This document shows, piece after piece, positions 8,398 to 17,220 of a DNA stretch of 35,288 bases (its first letter is position 1; the number at the start of each line of letters is the position of its first letter). The notes under the pieces were generated by a model. That model made no database searches and was not told the origin of the DNA. It was given only the letters and a program-made list of their open reading frames with translations. Source of the DNA: Streptomyces ipomoeae 91-03 (GTDB lineage: Bacteria; Actinomycetota; Actinomycetes; Streptomycetales; Streptomycetaceae). The stretch lies in the NCBI RefSeq assembly GCF_000317595.1, contig NZ_AEJC01000117.1, forward strand, positions 1 to 35,288, in the 5' to 3' direction. A program made the position numbers and the translations under genes.

Positions 8398-8415
8398 ACG
8401 CCGCCGAAGCGGCGT
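8398..8415 (-). terminator. Intrinsic terminator of CBS-BON gene
   Basis: On the minus strand, ACGCCGC-TTCG-GCGGCGT forms a perfect 7-bp stem with a UUCG tetraloop, 5 bp downstream of the CBS-BON stop codon. Confidence 0.75.
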
Positions 8416-8420
8416 CGGGG

Positions 8421-9146
8421 TCACCGCTGCGGAAGCCAGTAGTGGTCGATCCTGCGTGAGGGGTGCTTCTCGGGTGGGTGGGTGTCGTCGAAGTGGAAGG
8501 TGAGGCTGTTCATCACGCCCACGACGCCGTCCACCTTCCAGGTCAGCCGGAGCACCAGCGGGATGTCGCTGCGCTGTTCCAGGCGGCCTTCCAGCGTGGC
8601 CATGCCGTCGTGGACGGAGACGATGACCGTGTGGGGCGGCAGGGACATCGTGCGGGTCAGGACCTCGTCAATGATCTCCTGGCGGATCTCGTCGTCGGTC
8701 CGCAGGAAGACCCGCAGCAGGTCACGGCGGGTGGCGATGCCGATGAGGCGGTCCTCCTCGTCGACCACGGGCAGCCGTTCGACATGATGACGCTCCATCA
8801 CCTGGGCCGCGTCCGCGACACCTTGTTCCGGGTGCACTGTGATCGCGGGCGTCGACATCAGCTGCCCGGCGGTGGTGGCACGGGCCTTGGCGGTCGTGCG
8901 CCGCGTCCTGCGGCGCAGTGCCGGGAGCCGGAAGCCGCGTCCCCGGTCCCGTTCGGCTTGCGCCGCCTGCCGGCGGATCAGGTCGGTCTCGGAGATCACG
9001 CCCACGACCTTGTCGTCGGCGTCCACGACCGGCAGGCCGCTGATCCGATGCCGGTCCAGCAGGCGCACCACCTCCTTGAAGGGCGTCTCCTGGCGGGCGC
9101 CGACGACCTCCCTGGTCATGACCTCGCCGACCGTGCAGGTCTTCAT
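8421..9146 (-). CDS. CBS-pair and BON domain protein
   Basis: 241 aa. CBS1 at about 7-60 (TPFKEVVRLLDRHRISGLPV, then VVGVISETDLI) and CBS2 at about 95-150 (ADAAQVMERHHVERLPVV, then LIGIATRRDLL), joined by a basic linker. A BON domain follows at about 165-220 (VSVHDGMATLEGRLEQ). CBS pairs bind adenine nucleotides and sense energy charge; BON domains may bind membranes or proteins. ATG 9146 was preferred over 9167 because GGAGGGAGGG lies between them. A hairpin terminator follows the stop. A GGGCC-type box lies 69 bp upstream of the ATG. It is a close paralogue of the frameshifted gene at 23198 and has the M. tuberculosis Hrp1-like CBS layout. Confidence 0.92.
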   Translation of the reverse strand: MKTCTVGEVMTREVVGARQETPFKEVVRLLDRHRISGLPVVDADDKVVGVISETDLIRRQAAQAERDRGRGFRLPALRRRTRRTTAKARATTAGQLMSTPAITVHPEQGVADAAQVMERHHVERLPVVDEEDRLIGIATRRDLLRVFLRTDDEIRQEIIDEVLTRTMSLPPHTVIVSVHDGMATLEGRLEQRSDIPLVLRLTWKVDGVVGVMNSLTFHFDDTHPPEKHPSRRIDHYWLPQR

Positions 9147-9214
9147 GGCTGTCCCTCCCTCCTTCACGGCGTCATGCGGAGCGTGACGTAGTCTGCGGCG
9201 CGTACGGCGCGTAC

Positions 9215-9228
9215 GGGCCTGACGGACA
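9215..9228. promoter_or_regulatory. DosR/OsdR-like box for CBS-BON gene
   Basis: GGGCC-TGAC-GGACA, an imperfect match to GGGCC-N4-GGCCC, 69 bp before the CBS-BON start on the minus strand, the usual spacing in this window. A further GGCCC half-site lies at 9243-9247. Confidence 0.4.
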
Positions 9229-9378
9229 CCGCGGGCTGTCGTGGCCCCGCAATGTGCATCGGGGGCCGGGACTCTCGGGTTCGAGCGGCCGGTCCGGCCG
9301 TTGCTGTCCCTGTGGACTGTCCCGGGTGCCGGCCCTGCGATGCCACTTCAGCCTCCCGTGCAACGACTTGAGGGGGCA

Positions 9379-9416
9379 GGGCCGGTCGTCCCGGATCGCC
9401 CGGGCCGAACCGTCCC
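9379..9416. promoter_or_regulatory. Two additional DosR-like boxes in the CBS/USP intergenic region
   Basis: GGGCC-GGTC-GTCCC at 9379-9392 has a palindromic GGGNC/GNCCC core. GGGCC-GAACC-GTCCC at 9402-9416 has a 5-bp spacer. They sit mid-way in the 527-bp divergent region between the CBS-BON gene and the USP gene, which otherwise holds no gene. Confidence 0.35.
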
Positions 9417-9571
9417 CTTCTCGGCCGGCCACGGAAGGACCGACGGGTTACGCCGTTTCGAGGGGATCGAAGAGCAGGAGGCCGACCGATCGTGGCGCGC
9501 GTGGCGGTGACGGAGGCAGCCATGTTCGGCATTGTGGGAGAACGTCCCCGGGATCACGGCGAGAAGCACGG

Positions 9572-9606
9572 GGGCCGTGTAGCCCGAGGAAAGGGACCTC
9601 CGGTCC
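9572..9606 (+). promoter_or_regulatory. Tandem DosR/OsdR-like boxes for USP gene
   Basis: GGGCC-GTGT-AGCCC (9572-9585) and GGGAC-CTCC-GGTCC (9593-9606), centres 21 bp apart, ending 68 bp before the USP ATG. The proximal box resembles that of the second USP (GGGAC-CTGC-GGTCA at 17449). Confidence 0.6.
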
Positions 9607-9673
9607 CTGCGCGCGGCTCGGCGTTCGTAGCAGGCTGCAAAGTGGACACGCGGACACCGAGGAGGCACAGGTC

Positions 9674-10582
9674 ATGGATCGACACGTTGCCGTAGGGATC
9701 GACGGTTCTCCCGAGAGCCTTGCCGCCGCGCACTGGGCGGCCCGGGAGGCCCTGCGCCGCGGCGCGGAGCTGCAGCTGGTGCACGCCTGGCAGGTGCACG
9801 CGCGCCCTCCGGCCTATGTGCCCATGGGCATGACCGAGCGCGGCTGGGCCAAGCAGATCCTCGCAGAGGCGTCGAACAGTGTCCGTGCCGCGCACCCCGC
9901 GCTGAGCATCGTCGACCGGCAGGTGCAGGAGTCACCGGTGGCCGCCCTGCTCGAAGCGGCCCAACGCGCCGACCTCCTGGTGCTCGGCTCCCGCGGTCTC
10001 AGCGGCCTCACGGGCTTCCTGCTCGGCTCGGTCTCCCAACGGGTCCTCGCCAGATCCCCGCGCCCCGTCGTCCTGGCCCGGGCAGGTGAGAGCTCCGCCG
10101 CCGAACACCTACCGGCCCCCGACGGTGTCTCCCCGGAGGAGATCCCCGAGCTCCCGTACCGCGACATCGTCCTCGGCCTCGACACCGGCCAACCCTGCGA
10201 CGACCTCATCGAGTTCGCCTTCGCGGCGGCCCGGCGCCGCAGCGCCGCGCTGCGCGTGGTCCACACCTTCACCGTCCCGCCGGGATACGCCACCGCCGAC
10301 CGGGTCGTCTCGCCGCCCGGCCCGGAGCTGCTCGCCGAGCACGAGCACGCCGTGGTCGCGGCTCTGCGCCCGTGGTGCGAGAAGTTCCCCGAGGTCGCTG
10401 TCACCGAGACGGTCGCCGAGGGCCGGGCGGCCACCGCACTGGTCCGTGCCGCTGCCGGGGCGGCCCTGGTGGTGGTGGGGCGCCGGATACGGGACAGCCG
10501 TCTCGGTACCCACACCGGTCCGGTCACTCACGCGGTGCTGCACCACGTCGGCTGCCCCGTCGCCGTTGTGCCCCACGTCTGA
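9674..10582 (+). CDS. Tandem universal stress protein (USP 1)
   Basis: 302 aa with two UspA domains (about 1-145 and 158-302). Domain 1 starts HVAVGIDGSPESLAA and has an intact ATP-binding motif G-2X-G-9X-GS (GSRGLSGLTGFLLGS). In domain 2 the equivalent stretch reads GRRIRDSRLGTHTGPV, so the second Gly and the Ser are replaced. Such proteins bind ATP and act as stress or dormancy regulators in the cytoplasm. ATG 9674 has a GAGGAGG site; an open frame extends upstream to 9254 but without USP homology. Two boxes lie 68-102 bp upstream. Confidence 0.93.
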   Translation: MDRHVAVGIDGSPESLAAAHWAAREALRRGAELQLVHAWQVHARPPAYVPMGMTERGWAKQILAEASNSVRAAHPALSIVDRQVQESPVAALLEAAQRADLLVLGSRGLSGLTGFLLGSVSQRVLARSPRPVVLARAGESSAAEHLPAPDGVSPEEIPELPYRDIVLGLDTGQPCDDLIEFAFAAARRRSAALRVVHTFTVPPGYATADRVVSPPGPELLAEHEHAVVAALRPWCEKFPEVAVTETVAEGRAATALVRAAAGAALVVVGRRIRDSRLGTHTGPVTHAVLHHVGCPVAVVPHV

Positions 10583-10658
10583 ACCCACCGTCCTCGCCTG
10601 GACGTCATCGGGTTTCTCCCGCTTCTCAACGTGGCGTAGTCGGCGCCGATCTGGACGG

Positions 10659-11279
10659 CTACGAGCCGTTGCCTTCCCTCTGGGCGCGCCGCCGGAGTCG
10701 GTCCTCCTCCTCGGCTTCCGCGATGGCCTCCCACTCGTCCTGCTTGGCCGCCAACGACTCCCGGGCCTGCGTGAACGCGCGGTTCGGTTCCGGCAACGCC
10801 TCCTCCCGCTGCCACGCCCCCACACAGTCCACAGCGTGGGAAATCACCCCGCGCAACACCCACACGCGAGACCGGCCGTGGAAGGCGTACACCAGCCCAC
10901 TGTCCCACACCTCCAGCAGGGTCATGGCCTCGTTGAGGCGGTGGCGGACCTGCCTGTCCCGGATGACGCCGATCGCCAGCCGGGCGGGTGCGATGTGATC
11001 CTGCAGCTTCTCGTCCCACGCCTGCCGTGCCGCCGTGAGCATGGCGGCGTCTTCGGCGCTCATCCCCGGCTCCCGGTCGTCGGGGACGCTCCGGACATGC
11101 TTGTGAAGGTCTCCGAAGGCTGTCGCCAGCGTGGTCACGGCCTGGTCCTGCTTGGCTTCAAGTCGAGCCTGGCGGGCATCGGCCAGCGCCTTGGCCTGCG
11201 CGCTATGCGTGGCCAGATACGACAACCCGGCACCCACCAGGGCGCCGACGAGTCCGGATACGGGTGAGAGCCAGTCCAT
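10659..11279 (-). CDS. Hypothetical protein with N-terminal membrane helix and coiled coil
   Basis: 206 aa, family not recognised. Residues 4-24 (LSPVSGLVGALVGAGLSYLAT) are a single small-residue-rich membrane segment. A helical, Ala/Gln-rich region follows, then a soluble domain with conserved-looking aromatic residues (WDSGLVYAFHGRSRVWVL), and a charged C-terminal tail (EEEDRLRRRAQREG). This layout suggests an anchored protein with a cytoplasmic domain. Codon use is normal for the window. It is convergent with USP 1 (76 bp between stops). No box was seen upstream, so it may not belong to the stress regulon. Confidence 0.7.
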   Translation of the reverse strand: MDWLSPVSGLVGALVGAGLSYLATHSAQAKALADARQARLEAKQDQAVTTLATAFGDLHKHVRSVPDDREPGMSAEDAAMLTAARQAWDEKLQDHIAPARLAIGVIRDRQVRHRLNEAMTLLEVWDSGLVYAFHGRSRVWVLRGVISHAVDCVGAWQREEALPEPNRAFTQARESLAAKQDEWEAIAEAEEEDRLRRRAQREGNGS

Positions 11280-11581
11280 GAGCGACAGTCTCCGCGACGG
11301 AGGACCACGAGCGATACCGTCAGCCGCTGGCAGAGACGGCCACGGCCCGCTGGCGCACCAGGGTCAACTTCGCGGCTGTCTTGCGCGGTTTGGCTGTCGA
11401 GCGGCCTTGACCGGCCTCTTGGTCCGAGCCGGGCACCTCGCGAGGCCCACGCAGTCGGCGCTGGCCCGGGGCATGCTCTGGGTCGTTCACCGCAGCCGCG
11501 ACCAGGGACTCGGAGCCCGCGCTGCTCTTCGCAGCTGGGCGCCCCGGGCGGAAACGCGGCCCGGCACTTCGTGCGTTGAGG
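11280..11581. other. Intergenic, no gene supported
   Basis: Between the hypothetical protein start and the oleate hydratase terminator. A 98-codon minus frame exists but has no ribosome site and a shuffled composition. No repeat or regulatory palindrome stood out. Confidence 0.4.
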
Positions 11582-11606
11582 GGCCGGAGCACGCCGGACT
11601 CCGGCC
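11582..11606 (-). terminator. Intrinsic terminator of oleate hydratase gene
   Basis: GGCCGGAG and CTCCGGCC form a perfect 8-bp stem with a 9-nt loop, 6 bp past the oleate hydratase stop. No U tract, as is common in high-GC actinobacteria. Confidence 0.6.
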
Positions 11607-11612
11607 GGGCGG

Positions 11613-13181
11613 TCACCGCCGGTGCATGGTCTCCAGCGCCTCCACCAGGACATGCGGGTCGTGGTGTCCCTTGTAGACCTCGGGCGGGCGCCGGTCGAGG
11701 CCGAGGAGTTCGGCGACGGCGGTCCAGGCGGTGCGCACCGAGTACTCGACGGTGAAGACGACGTCGTCGGGTACTTCGGCGAACTGGCCGATGAAGGCGA
11801 GGTTCACCGATCCCTCGGGCACTACGTGTGGTCGGTCGTCACGTCGGCGGGTCAGGAACTGGCTGGTGATGTACGGCATCAGGCAAGGCACGACGGTGGA
11901 GGTCGCAAGGACGCGATCGGTGAGCTCCTGGTCGAAGTGAAGGTGGTGCAGGACCTCTTGGAGGATCTCCCGACCGGTGCATGCGGTCATCGGCTTGCCG
12001 GTGCGATTGCCTGGCCGGTCGGGGTACAGGCCGTAGCCCCACCAGACCGTCACGCCGTCGGGCTGGTCGCGGTAGACGGGCTGGTGGTTGGCGACGACGG
12101 TGAGCAGCCAGTTGGAGGCGGTGAAGGTCATCAGGCCGCCCTTGCCCGCCTCACGGCCGCTGAACTTCTCCAGGGCGTCGAGGAAGGAGGGGTCGGTAGC
12201 GGTGACGGTGAACGACTCCCATTGGGAGGCGGGGATGTTCTTGTCGAAGGCGTCCGGGTTGCCGAAGTCGTCGCGCCCCCTTGCCAGCCGGTGCCACAGC
12301 AGCCAGGCGTCCGATCGCCGCGGGTGCGGTGGGGGAGCGGTGGTGTGCGAGCCGAGGCTGGAGGAGTCCGTCATGGAGCCGTTGGTGATCAGGACGAGGT
12401 CCTGGGGTGCCACGTGGATGCGCTCGTGGCGGCCCCTGCGGTCCAGCCGGATGCCTTCGACCCGGGTTCCGGAGCCCGGTGCGAGGTCCAGGTCGGTTAC
12501 CGAGCAGCCGGTGTGGACGGTGACGCCCCGCTCGGCCAGCCACGCCTGCAACGGGCGGACGATCGAGTCGTACTGGTTGTAGCGGGTCCGCTGGATGCCC
12601 GTCATCGAGGCGAACGACGGGAAGAGGTGGATGAACCGCTTGAGGTAGCGGCGGAACTCCATCGCGCTGTGCCAGGGCTGGAAGGCGAACGTGGTGCACC
12701 ACATGTACCAGAAGTTCGTGGTGAAGAAGTGTTCGCCGAAGCAGTCGGTGATCTTCCTGCCGTCCAGCATCCCCTCCGGAGTCGCCAGGCACTTCACCAG
12801 CTCCAGCCGGTCGCGCTCGGAGAACCCCATGGACCGTACGTCGGTGATCTTCCCGTCCGCGTCGACGAGGCGTGCGGCGTCGTCCCAGCCGAACTCCTCG
12901 TACGCGGCGAGGATGTCCTCGGTCACCGACACCGACGGATCTTCGAGGGTGGGGATGGTGGACAGCAGGTCGTAGGTGCAGCGGAATTCGGCTTCGAACA
13001 TCCGCCCGCCGCGCATGGTGTAGCCGGCCTCGGGCGTTCCGCCGGCGTCCAGGCTGCCGCCTGTGCGTTCCTGCTGTTCGAAGAGGTGGATGTGGCCGCC
13101 GTCGAATTGGCCGTCGCGGATCAGGAACGTGGCGGCGGCGAGCGCCGCGATCCCGCTGCCCACCAGATAAGCCTTCGCCAT
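11613..13181 (-). CDS. ohyA: Oleate hydratase (myosin-cross-reactive antigen family)
   Basis: 522 aa. The N-terminal FAD-binding fold has YLVGSGIAALAAATFLI (GxGxxA pattern) and HLFEQQERTGGSLD. Family signatures follow: RGGRMFEAEFRCTYDLLSTI, FWYMWCTTFAFQPWHSA and NGSMTDSSSLG. The enzyme adds water to the cis-9 double bond of oleate to give 10-hydroxystearate, using FAD structurally. In bacteria this detoxifies unsaturated fatty acids. It is shorter than the roughly 590-aa Gram-positive pathogen enzymes. ATG 13181 was chosen over 13184 for better spacing from the GAGGAG site. It is single-gene, with a terminator after the stop and two boxes 79-112 bp upstream, which ties it to the stress regulon. 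Confidence 0.92.
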   Translation of the reverse strand: MAKAYLVGSGIAALAAATFLIRDGQFDGGHIHLFEQQERTGGSLDAGGTPEAGYTMRGGRMFEAEFRCTYDLLSTIPTLEDPSVSVTEDILAAYEEFGWDDAARLVDADGKITDVRSMGFSERDRLELVKCLATPEGMLDGRKITDCFGEHFFTTNFWYMWCTTFAFQPWHSAMEFRRYLKRFIHLFPSFASMTGIQRTRYNQYDSIVRPLQAWLAERGVTVHTGCSVTDLDLAPGSGTRVEGIRLDRRGRHERIHVAPQDLVLITNGSMTDSSSLGSHTTAPPPHPRRSDAWLLWHRLARGRDDFGNPDAFDKNIPASQWESFTVTATDPSFLDALEKFSGREAGKGGLMTFTASNWLLTVVANHQPVYRDQPDGVTVWWGYGLYPDRPGNRTGKPMTACTGREILQEVLHHLHFDQELTDRVLATSTVVPCLMPYITSQFLTRRRDDRPHVVPEGSVNLAFIGQFAEVPDDVVFTVEYSVRTAWTAVAELLGLDRRPPEVYKGHHDPHVLVEALETMHRR

Positions 13182-13259
13182 CACACAACTCCTCGTTCTG
13201 GCCCGTTGACCGGGAACCGCACACCATCAGCGTTTCCGGTGACGATGAGCGCCGTCAGT

Positions 13260-13293
13260 GGGCCGTTGGTCACCCGAGTGGGCCGAATGGCCT
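13260..13293 (-). promoter_or_regulatory. Tandem DosR/OsdR-like boxes for oleate hydratase
   Basis: GGGCC-GTTG-GTCAC (13260-13273) and GGGCC-GAAT-GGCCT (13280-13293), centres 20 bp apart, the nearer edge 79 bp before the oleate hydratase ATG. Confidence 0.55.
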
Positions 13294-13360
13294 GCCAGGT
13301 GCGCTCCCACGTGCGGGAGCGCTTCACGCTCACCGACGCCGCGCCAGCGGGGAATTGCAG

Positions 13361-13394
13361 AGGCCCGGTCGGTGGACCGTCACCGACCGGGCCT
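13361..13394 (-). terminator. Strong intrinsic terminator of the hmp-HPF operon
   Basis: AGGCCCGGTCGGTG and CACCGACCGGGCCT form a perfect 14-bp stem with a 6-nt loop, 15 bp downstream of the HPF-like stop codon. Confidence 0.85.
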
Positions 13395-13409
13395 GTACTG
13401 ACCGCGGAC

Positions 13410-13832
13410 TCACGCCGGGTGAGAGTCCGCCGTTGGGCCGCTGCCTTCGGCAGGACGCAGGATTCCGGGGCCGCCGCGCCACGGTGGGGCCGCCGTCCGG
13501 TGGTCGTTGTGTCCGGTGCGGGCCGCCTTGTCGATCTGGTGGCGCAGCCGGTCCTGGAGTTGGTCGACGACTTCCCGGCCGGTGGCCTCTTCGGCGAGTA
13601 CGACAACCTCTCGCCGTCCGACGTGCAGGGCGGCCGTCGCCGTCCAAGGACGGTCTGCGTGGTGAGCGGCCACTCGCGTGATCCGCACCTCGCCGGTGGT
13701 GCCGGGCAGTCCCGGCCGGCCCACGACGGCGTCGATCTTTGTGCGGGCGTACGAGAGGGTCTCCTCGTCCACCTCGCCTTCCGAGCGCAGCAGCACGGTG
13801 GGGGCGGCGGCCTGGGTGTCATTGCTGGTCAT
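13410..13832 (-). CDS. Short HPF/RaiA (S30AE)-like ribosome-associated protein
   Basis: 140 aa. Residues about 12-105 read as one S30AE-type beta-alpha-beta-beta-beta-alpha domain (VDEETLSYARTKIDAVVGRP, then repeated strands, then GREVVDQLQDRLRHQIDKAAR). HPF/RaiA proteins bind the 30S decoding region and idle ribosomes; long actinobacterial forms have an extra C-terminal dimerisation domain, absent here, where the tail is Pro/Gly-rich. ATG 13832 has an AGGAGAGG site and lies 40 bp after the flavohemoprotein stop, so the two form an operon closed by a 14-bp-stem terminator. M. tuberculosis places an HPF-like protein (Rv0079) under DosR. Assignment rests on pattern, not strong motifs. Confidence 0.65.
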   Translation of the reverse strand: MTSNDTQAAAPTVLLRSEGEVDEETLSYARTKIDAVVGRPGLPGTTGEVRITRVAAHHADRPWTATAALHVGRREVVVLAEEATGREVVDQLQDRLRHQIDKAARTGHNDHRTAAPPWRGGPGILRPAEGSGPTADSHPA

Positions 13833-13872
13833 GCCGGTTTCCTCTCCTGGAGTGCGGTGGGACGTCCGGCGT

Positions 13873-15087
13873 TCAGGCAGCCGGGCCGGGCAGCCACAGG
13901 TCGGGGCCGAAGACCTCGTAGCGGATGCGCTGCGGGGGAACTCCGGCGCGCAGCAGCTGTGCGCGGATGTCGCGCATGAACGGCAGCGGGCCGCAAAGGA
14001 ACACGGTGGCGTTCTCGGGCAGTTCGATGCCGTGGAGGTTCATCAGGCCCTCGCGGGCGTCGGGTTCCTCCGGGCCGGGGTGCTCGTACCAGAAGATGGC
14101 GCGGGCGCCAGGCAGTTCCTTGACCAGCCCGGTTGTCTCGGTGCGCAGGGCGTGGTCGGCGGGGGAGCGGTCGGCGTGCAGGATGAGCACCGGGCGGGTG
14201 GAACCGTGGGTGGTGAGGTGGGCCAGGATGCTGGTCATGGGGGTGCCGCCGATGCCCGCGGAGACGAGGACGACCGGAGTGGTGGCGTCGGCCGGGTCGT
14301 CGAGGAAGACGTCGCCGAAGGGTGCGGACAGCGTCAGTTCGTCGCGCTCGCGGATCTGGTCGTGCAGCGTGTTGGAGACCTCGCCGTCCGGCGTGTCGGC
14401 CGTGCCGGCGACTCGCTTGACGGTGATGCGCCGCAACTCCCCGCCCGGGTCGGAGGAGAGGCTGTACTGGCGCAGTTGGTGGACGCCGTCGGCCATCGGG
14501 ACCCGCACGCTGACGTACTGGCCTGCCCGCGCACGGGGTGCCGGCTGGCCGTCGGCCGGTTGGAGCAGGAAGGACACGACGTCCGGGGTTTCGGTGCGGC
14601 GCTCGACGACTGTCCATTGCCGCCAGATCTGGCCGGGCTCCACGCCCGCGTCCTGGTACAGGCGGGCCTCCCGGCCGATCAGGGCGCCGGCCATCAGCCA
14701 GTACACCTCGTCCCAGGCGGCCGCCACCTCGGGGGTGACCGCGTCGCCGAGGACCTCGGCTATCGCGCCGAACAGGTACTTGTGCACGATCGTGTACTGG
14801 TCGTCGGTGACTCCGACGGCGGCGTGCTTGTGCGCGATCCGGTCCAGCAGGACGTCCGGGCGGGTGTCCGGGGCGTCGAGCAGCGCGGTCGCGAACCCGG
14901 CGATCGAGCCGGCCAGTGCGCGGCGCTGGGCGCCGCTGGCCTGGTTGCCGCGGTTGAACATCCCGTCGAGCAGTTCCGGCCGGTCGTGGAACATCGCGCC
15001 GTAGAAGCGGGTGGTGATCTCGTCGAGCGCGCCGGCCACGGCGGGCAGGGTGGCACGGATGACGGCGGCGGATTCTGCGGACAGCAT
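13873..15087 (-). CDS. hmp: Flavohemoprotein, nitric oxide dioxygenase
   Basis: 404 aa, the standard length. The globin domain (1-140) has Tyr29 in the distal pocket and His88 (in IAHKHAA) as proximal haem ligand. The FAD domain carries RQYSLS at 206-211. The NAD domain shows GIGGTPM at 278-284, CGP at 365-367, and the C-terminal EVFGPDLW. It converts NO, O2 and NAD(P)H to nitrate in the cytoplasm. The start is ATG 15087. It leads an operon with the HPF-like gene. A perfect GGGCC-GAAC-GGCCC box lies 122 bp upstream, with a second weaker one beyond, pointing to oxygen/NO-responsive control. Confidence 0.95.
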   Translation of the reverse strand: MLSAESAAVIRATLPAVAGALDEITTRFYGAMFHDRPELLDGMFNRGNQASGAQRRALAGSIAGFATALLDAPDTRPDVLLDRIAHKHAAVGVTDDQYTIVHKYLFGAIAEVLGDAVTPEVAAAWDEVYWLMAGALIGREARLYQDAGVEPGQIWRQWTVVERRTETPDVVSFLLQPADGQPAPRARAGQYVSVRVPMADGVHQLRQYSLSSDPGGELRRITVKRVAGTADTPDGEVSNTLHDQIRERDELTLSAPFGDVFLDDPADATTPVVLVSAGIGGTPMTSILAHLTTHGSTRPVLILHADRSPADHALRTETTGLVKELPGARAIFWYEHPGPEEPDAREGLMNLHGIELPENATVFLCGPLPFMRDIRAQLLRAGVPPQRIRYEVFGPDLWLPGPAA

Positions 15088-15208
15088 GATGCCTCCCGGT
15101 CAGGGCTGATGAGGGGGGAAGGGGACCGCATCCGACGAGGGCGGCTGACTCCTGTGTAGCAGGCACCGAGCCGCGTTCCGGCGTCGTTTCACGGCGCAGG
15201 GCGAAGAG

Positions 15209-15245
15209 GGGCCGAACGGCCCCACCGACTCGGGCGCATGGGCCC
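15209..15245 (-). promoter_or_regulatory. DosR/OsdR-like boxes for hmp
   Basis: Perfect GGGCC-GAAC-GGCCC (15209-15222, arms extend to GGGGCC/GGCCCC) and GGGCG-CATG-GGCCC (15232-15245), 23 bp apart. They lie in the 350-bp stretch between hmp and the SulP gene, which otherwise holds no gene. Confidence 0.6.
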
Positions 15246-15437
15246 GATGGGACGTCCCGAAGGCAGGGTCGGACGGCGCCGCAGCGGTGTACCGACGGCC
15301 CTGCCCCGCTGTCGGCTGAGGCGAACGAGTGGCGACAGCGGATGCGTGGGCGTCGGCCTGGCACTCAAGTGAAAGCCCCTGATCTCGACGAGCACGGTGC
15401 CACGGAGTCCGGGGCCTGAGAGACGGCCTACTGCGGC

Positions 15438-17150
15438 CTACTCATCGCGGCACCACGTCCGGTACGCGGCCACTGCTGTCGGAAGGGTGGGAAAGATCCG
15501 CTCGCTCCCGACGGCGTCTGCCAGGCCGTATGCCGTCAGGTCGTCCAGCAGGTCCTGCTTGACGCGGGCGAGGGCGAAGACGACGCCGCGGTGGGCGAGT
15601 TCGCGGCGAAGTTCGTCGACCGCGTCCAGGGCGGTGATGTCGACCTCCACATTTGCCTCGGCGTTGAGGACGAACCAGCGGACCGGTTCGCTCTGCTCGT
15701 CCACGGCGGCCAGGGCCCGGCGGTGGAAGTTCTCGGCGTTGGCGAAGATGAGCGGGGAGTCGTAGCGGTAGACGAGCAGGCCGGGGATGGTGCGGGCCTG
15801 GGGGTAGTCGTCGATGTCGTGCATGCCGGCCACGCCGGGGACCAGGCCCTGGACTGCGTCGTGCGGGCGGGCCACCCGCGTGAGCAGTTCGGCGACCGAC
15901 AGGCCGACGGCGACCAGCACGCCGTAGAGGATGTCCAGGGCCAGGACTCCGGCCATGCAGCCGAGCGCCAGCAGGAGCTCCCGGCGGCGGAAGGACGCCA
16001 GCCGCCGGAAGCCCGCCAGGTCGATCATGCGGACGGCCGCGTAGACGACGAGCGCGCCCAAGACCGCCGTGGGCGTGCGGGAGAGCAGCGGGCTCAGGAA
16101 GAGCAGGACCGCGAGGACGGCCACACCGGCCACCAGTGCATACGCCTGGCTGCGCCCGCCCGCTGAGGAGGCCAGAGCGGTACGGCTGGCGCTGCTGCTG
16201 ACCGGGAATCCGTGCAGCATGCCCGCGCCGACGTTGGCCGCGCCCAGGGCGAGGAACTCCTGGTTGGCGTCGAGCCCGGGCCCCTCGTCGTCGCGCCTGG
16301 CGAAGGCCCGCGAGGTGAGGATGAAGTCGGTGTAGCCGACGAGGAGCACGCCCAGGGCGGGGAGCACCAGGTGCGGCAGCTCGGCCAGATCCGGCAGTGA
16401 CACGGCGGGCAGGCCCGACGGGACGTCGCCGATCACCTTGATGCCGTGTTGGCCGTCCAGGTCGAACAGGGACACGGCCACCGTCCCGAAGACCACGACG
16501 AGCAGAGGACCGGGGACGGTGCGGAAGAAGTGGGCCGGCGTAAAGAGGACGCCGAGCGCCACGACGGCGAACAGCACCGTGGCCATGTGGACTCGCGACA
16601 GGTGCTGTACGAAGGACCACAGTTGGGGGAAGAAGGCCGAGTCCGTCGTTCGGGCACCGGTCAGTTTGGGAAGCTGGTCCACGATCATGATCAGCGCCAC
16701 GCCCGCCAGATACCCGATCAGCACCGGGCGGGACAGCAGATCCGCGACGAAGCCGAGCCGCGTCGCCCATGCCAGCACGCACAGCAAGCCGACCGCGAGC
16801 GCGAGGGCGGCCGCCAACGTCGCGTAATGGGCCGGATCTCCGGCGGCGAGCGGGCCGACCACCGTCGCCGTCATCAGCGCGGTCGTCGACTCCGGGCCCA
16901 CGGAGAGCAGGCGGGAGGAGCCGAGCAGGGCGTACAGGGCGAGCGCGGGCAGGATGGCCCACAGCCCGGCGACCGGCGGCAGGCCGGCAACGCCCGCGTA
17001 CGCCATCACCTGGGGCACGAGATACGCGGCCACCGTCACTCCGGCCAGGACATCGCCTCTCAGTCACGAGCGCCGGTAGCCGAGGAGCATGCCGAGCCCG
17101 GGCACCAGACGGTGCCACCTCGGAGCACGGCCGACCGAGCTCTGGGACAT
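15438..17150 (-). pseudogene. SulP-family anion transporter with in-frame TGA at codon 29
   Basis: Would be 570 codons from ATG 17150, which has an ideal AAGGAGG site. Codon 29 (17064-17066) is TGA between YRRS and LRGDVLAGVTVAAYLVPQ, where SulP relatives usually have Trp (one-base change from TGG). The rest is intact: about 10-12 membrane segments (for example PPVAGLWAILPALALYALLG), then a cytoplasmic STAS domain from about residue 455 (PLIFANAENFHRR to the end). SulP proteins move sulfate, bicarbonate or other anions. Reinitiation at GTG 17039 could still give a nearly complete protein lacking the first 37 residues. M. tuberculosis has a DosR-controlled SulP (Rv1739c). Confidence 0.75.
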
Positions 17151-17206
17151 GATCCTCCTTGCGCCGAAAGATCTCAGGATCCTCCGGGCTCCTGGCCGGC
17201 CGCCAG

Positions 17207-17220
17207 GTGCCGAACGGCCC
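17207..17220 (-). promoter_or_regulatory. DosR/OsdR-like box for SulP gene
   Basis: GTGCC-GAAC-GGCCC, one mismatch to GGGCC-N4-GGCCC, 57 bp before the SulP ATG at 17150. The rest of the 375-bp divergent region between SulP and USP 2 has no gene. Confidence 0.45.

Noticed and set aside
8161..8424. Minus-strand 87-codon frame after the CBS-BON stop
   Set aside because: It runs through the UUCG terminator hairpin and low-complexity CCCGGCC repeats; no ribosome site or domain.
15240..15258. GGGCCCGATGGGACGTCCC as a further regulatory box
   Set aside because: It contains two small palindromes (GGGCCC, GGGACGTCCC) but does not keep the 5-4-5 spacing of the other boxes.
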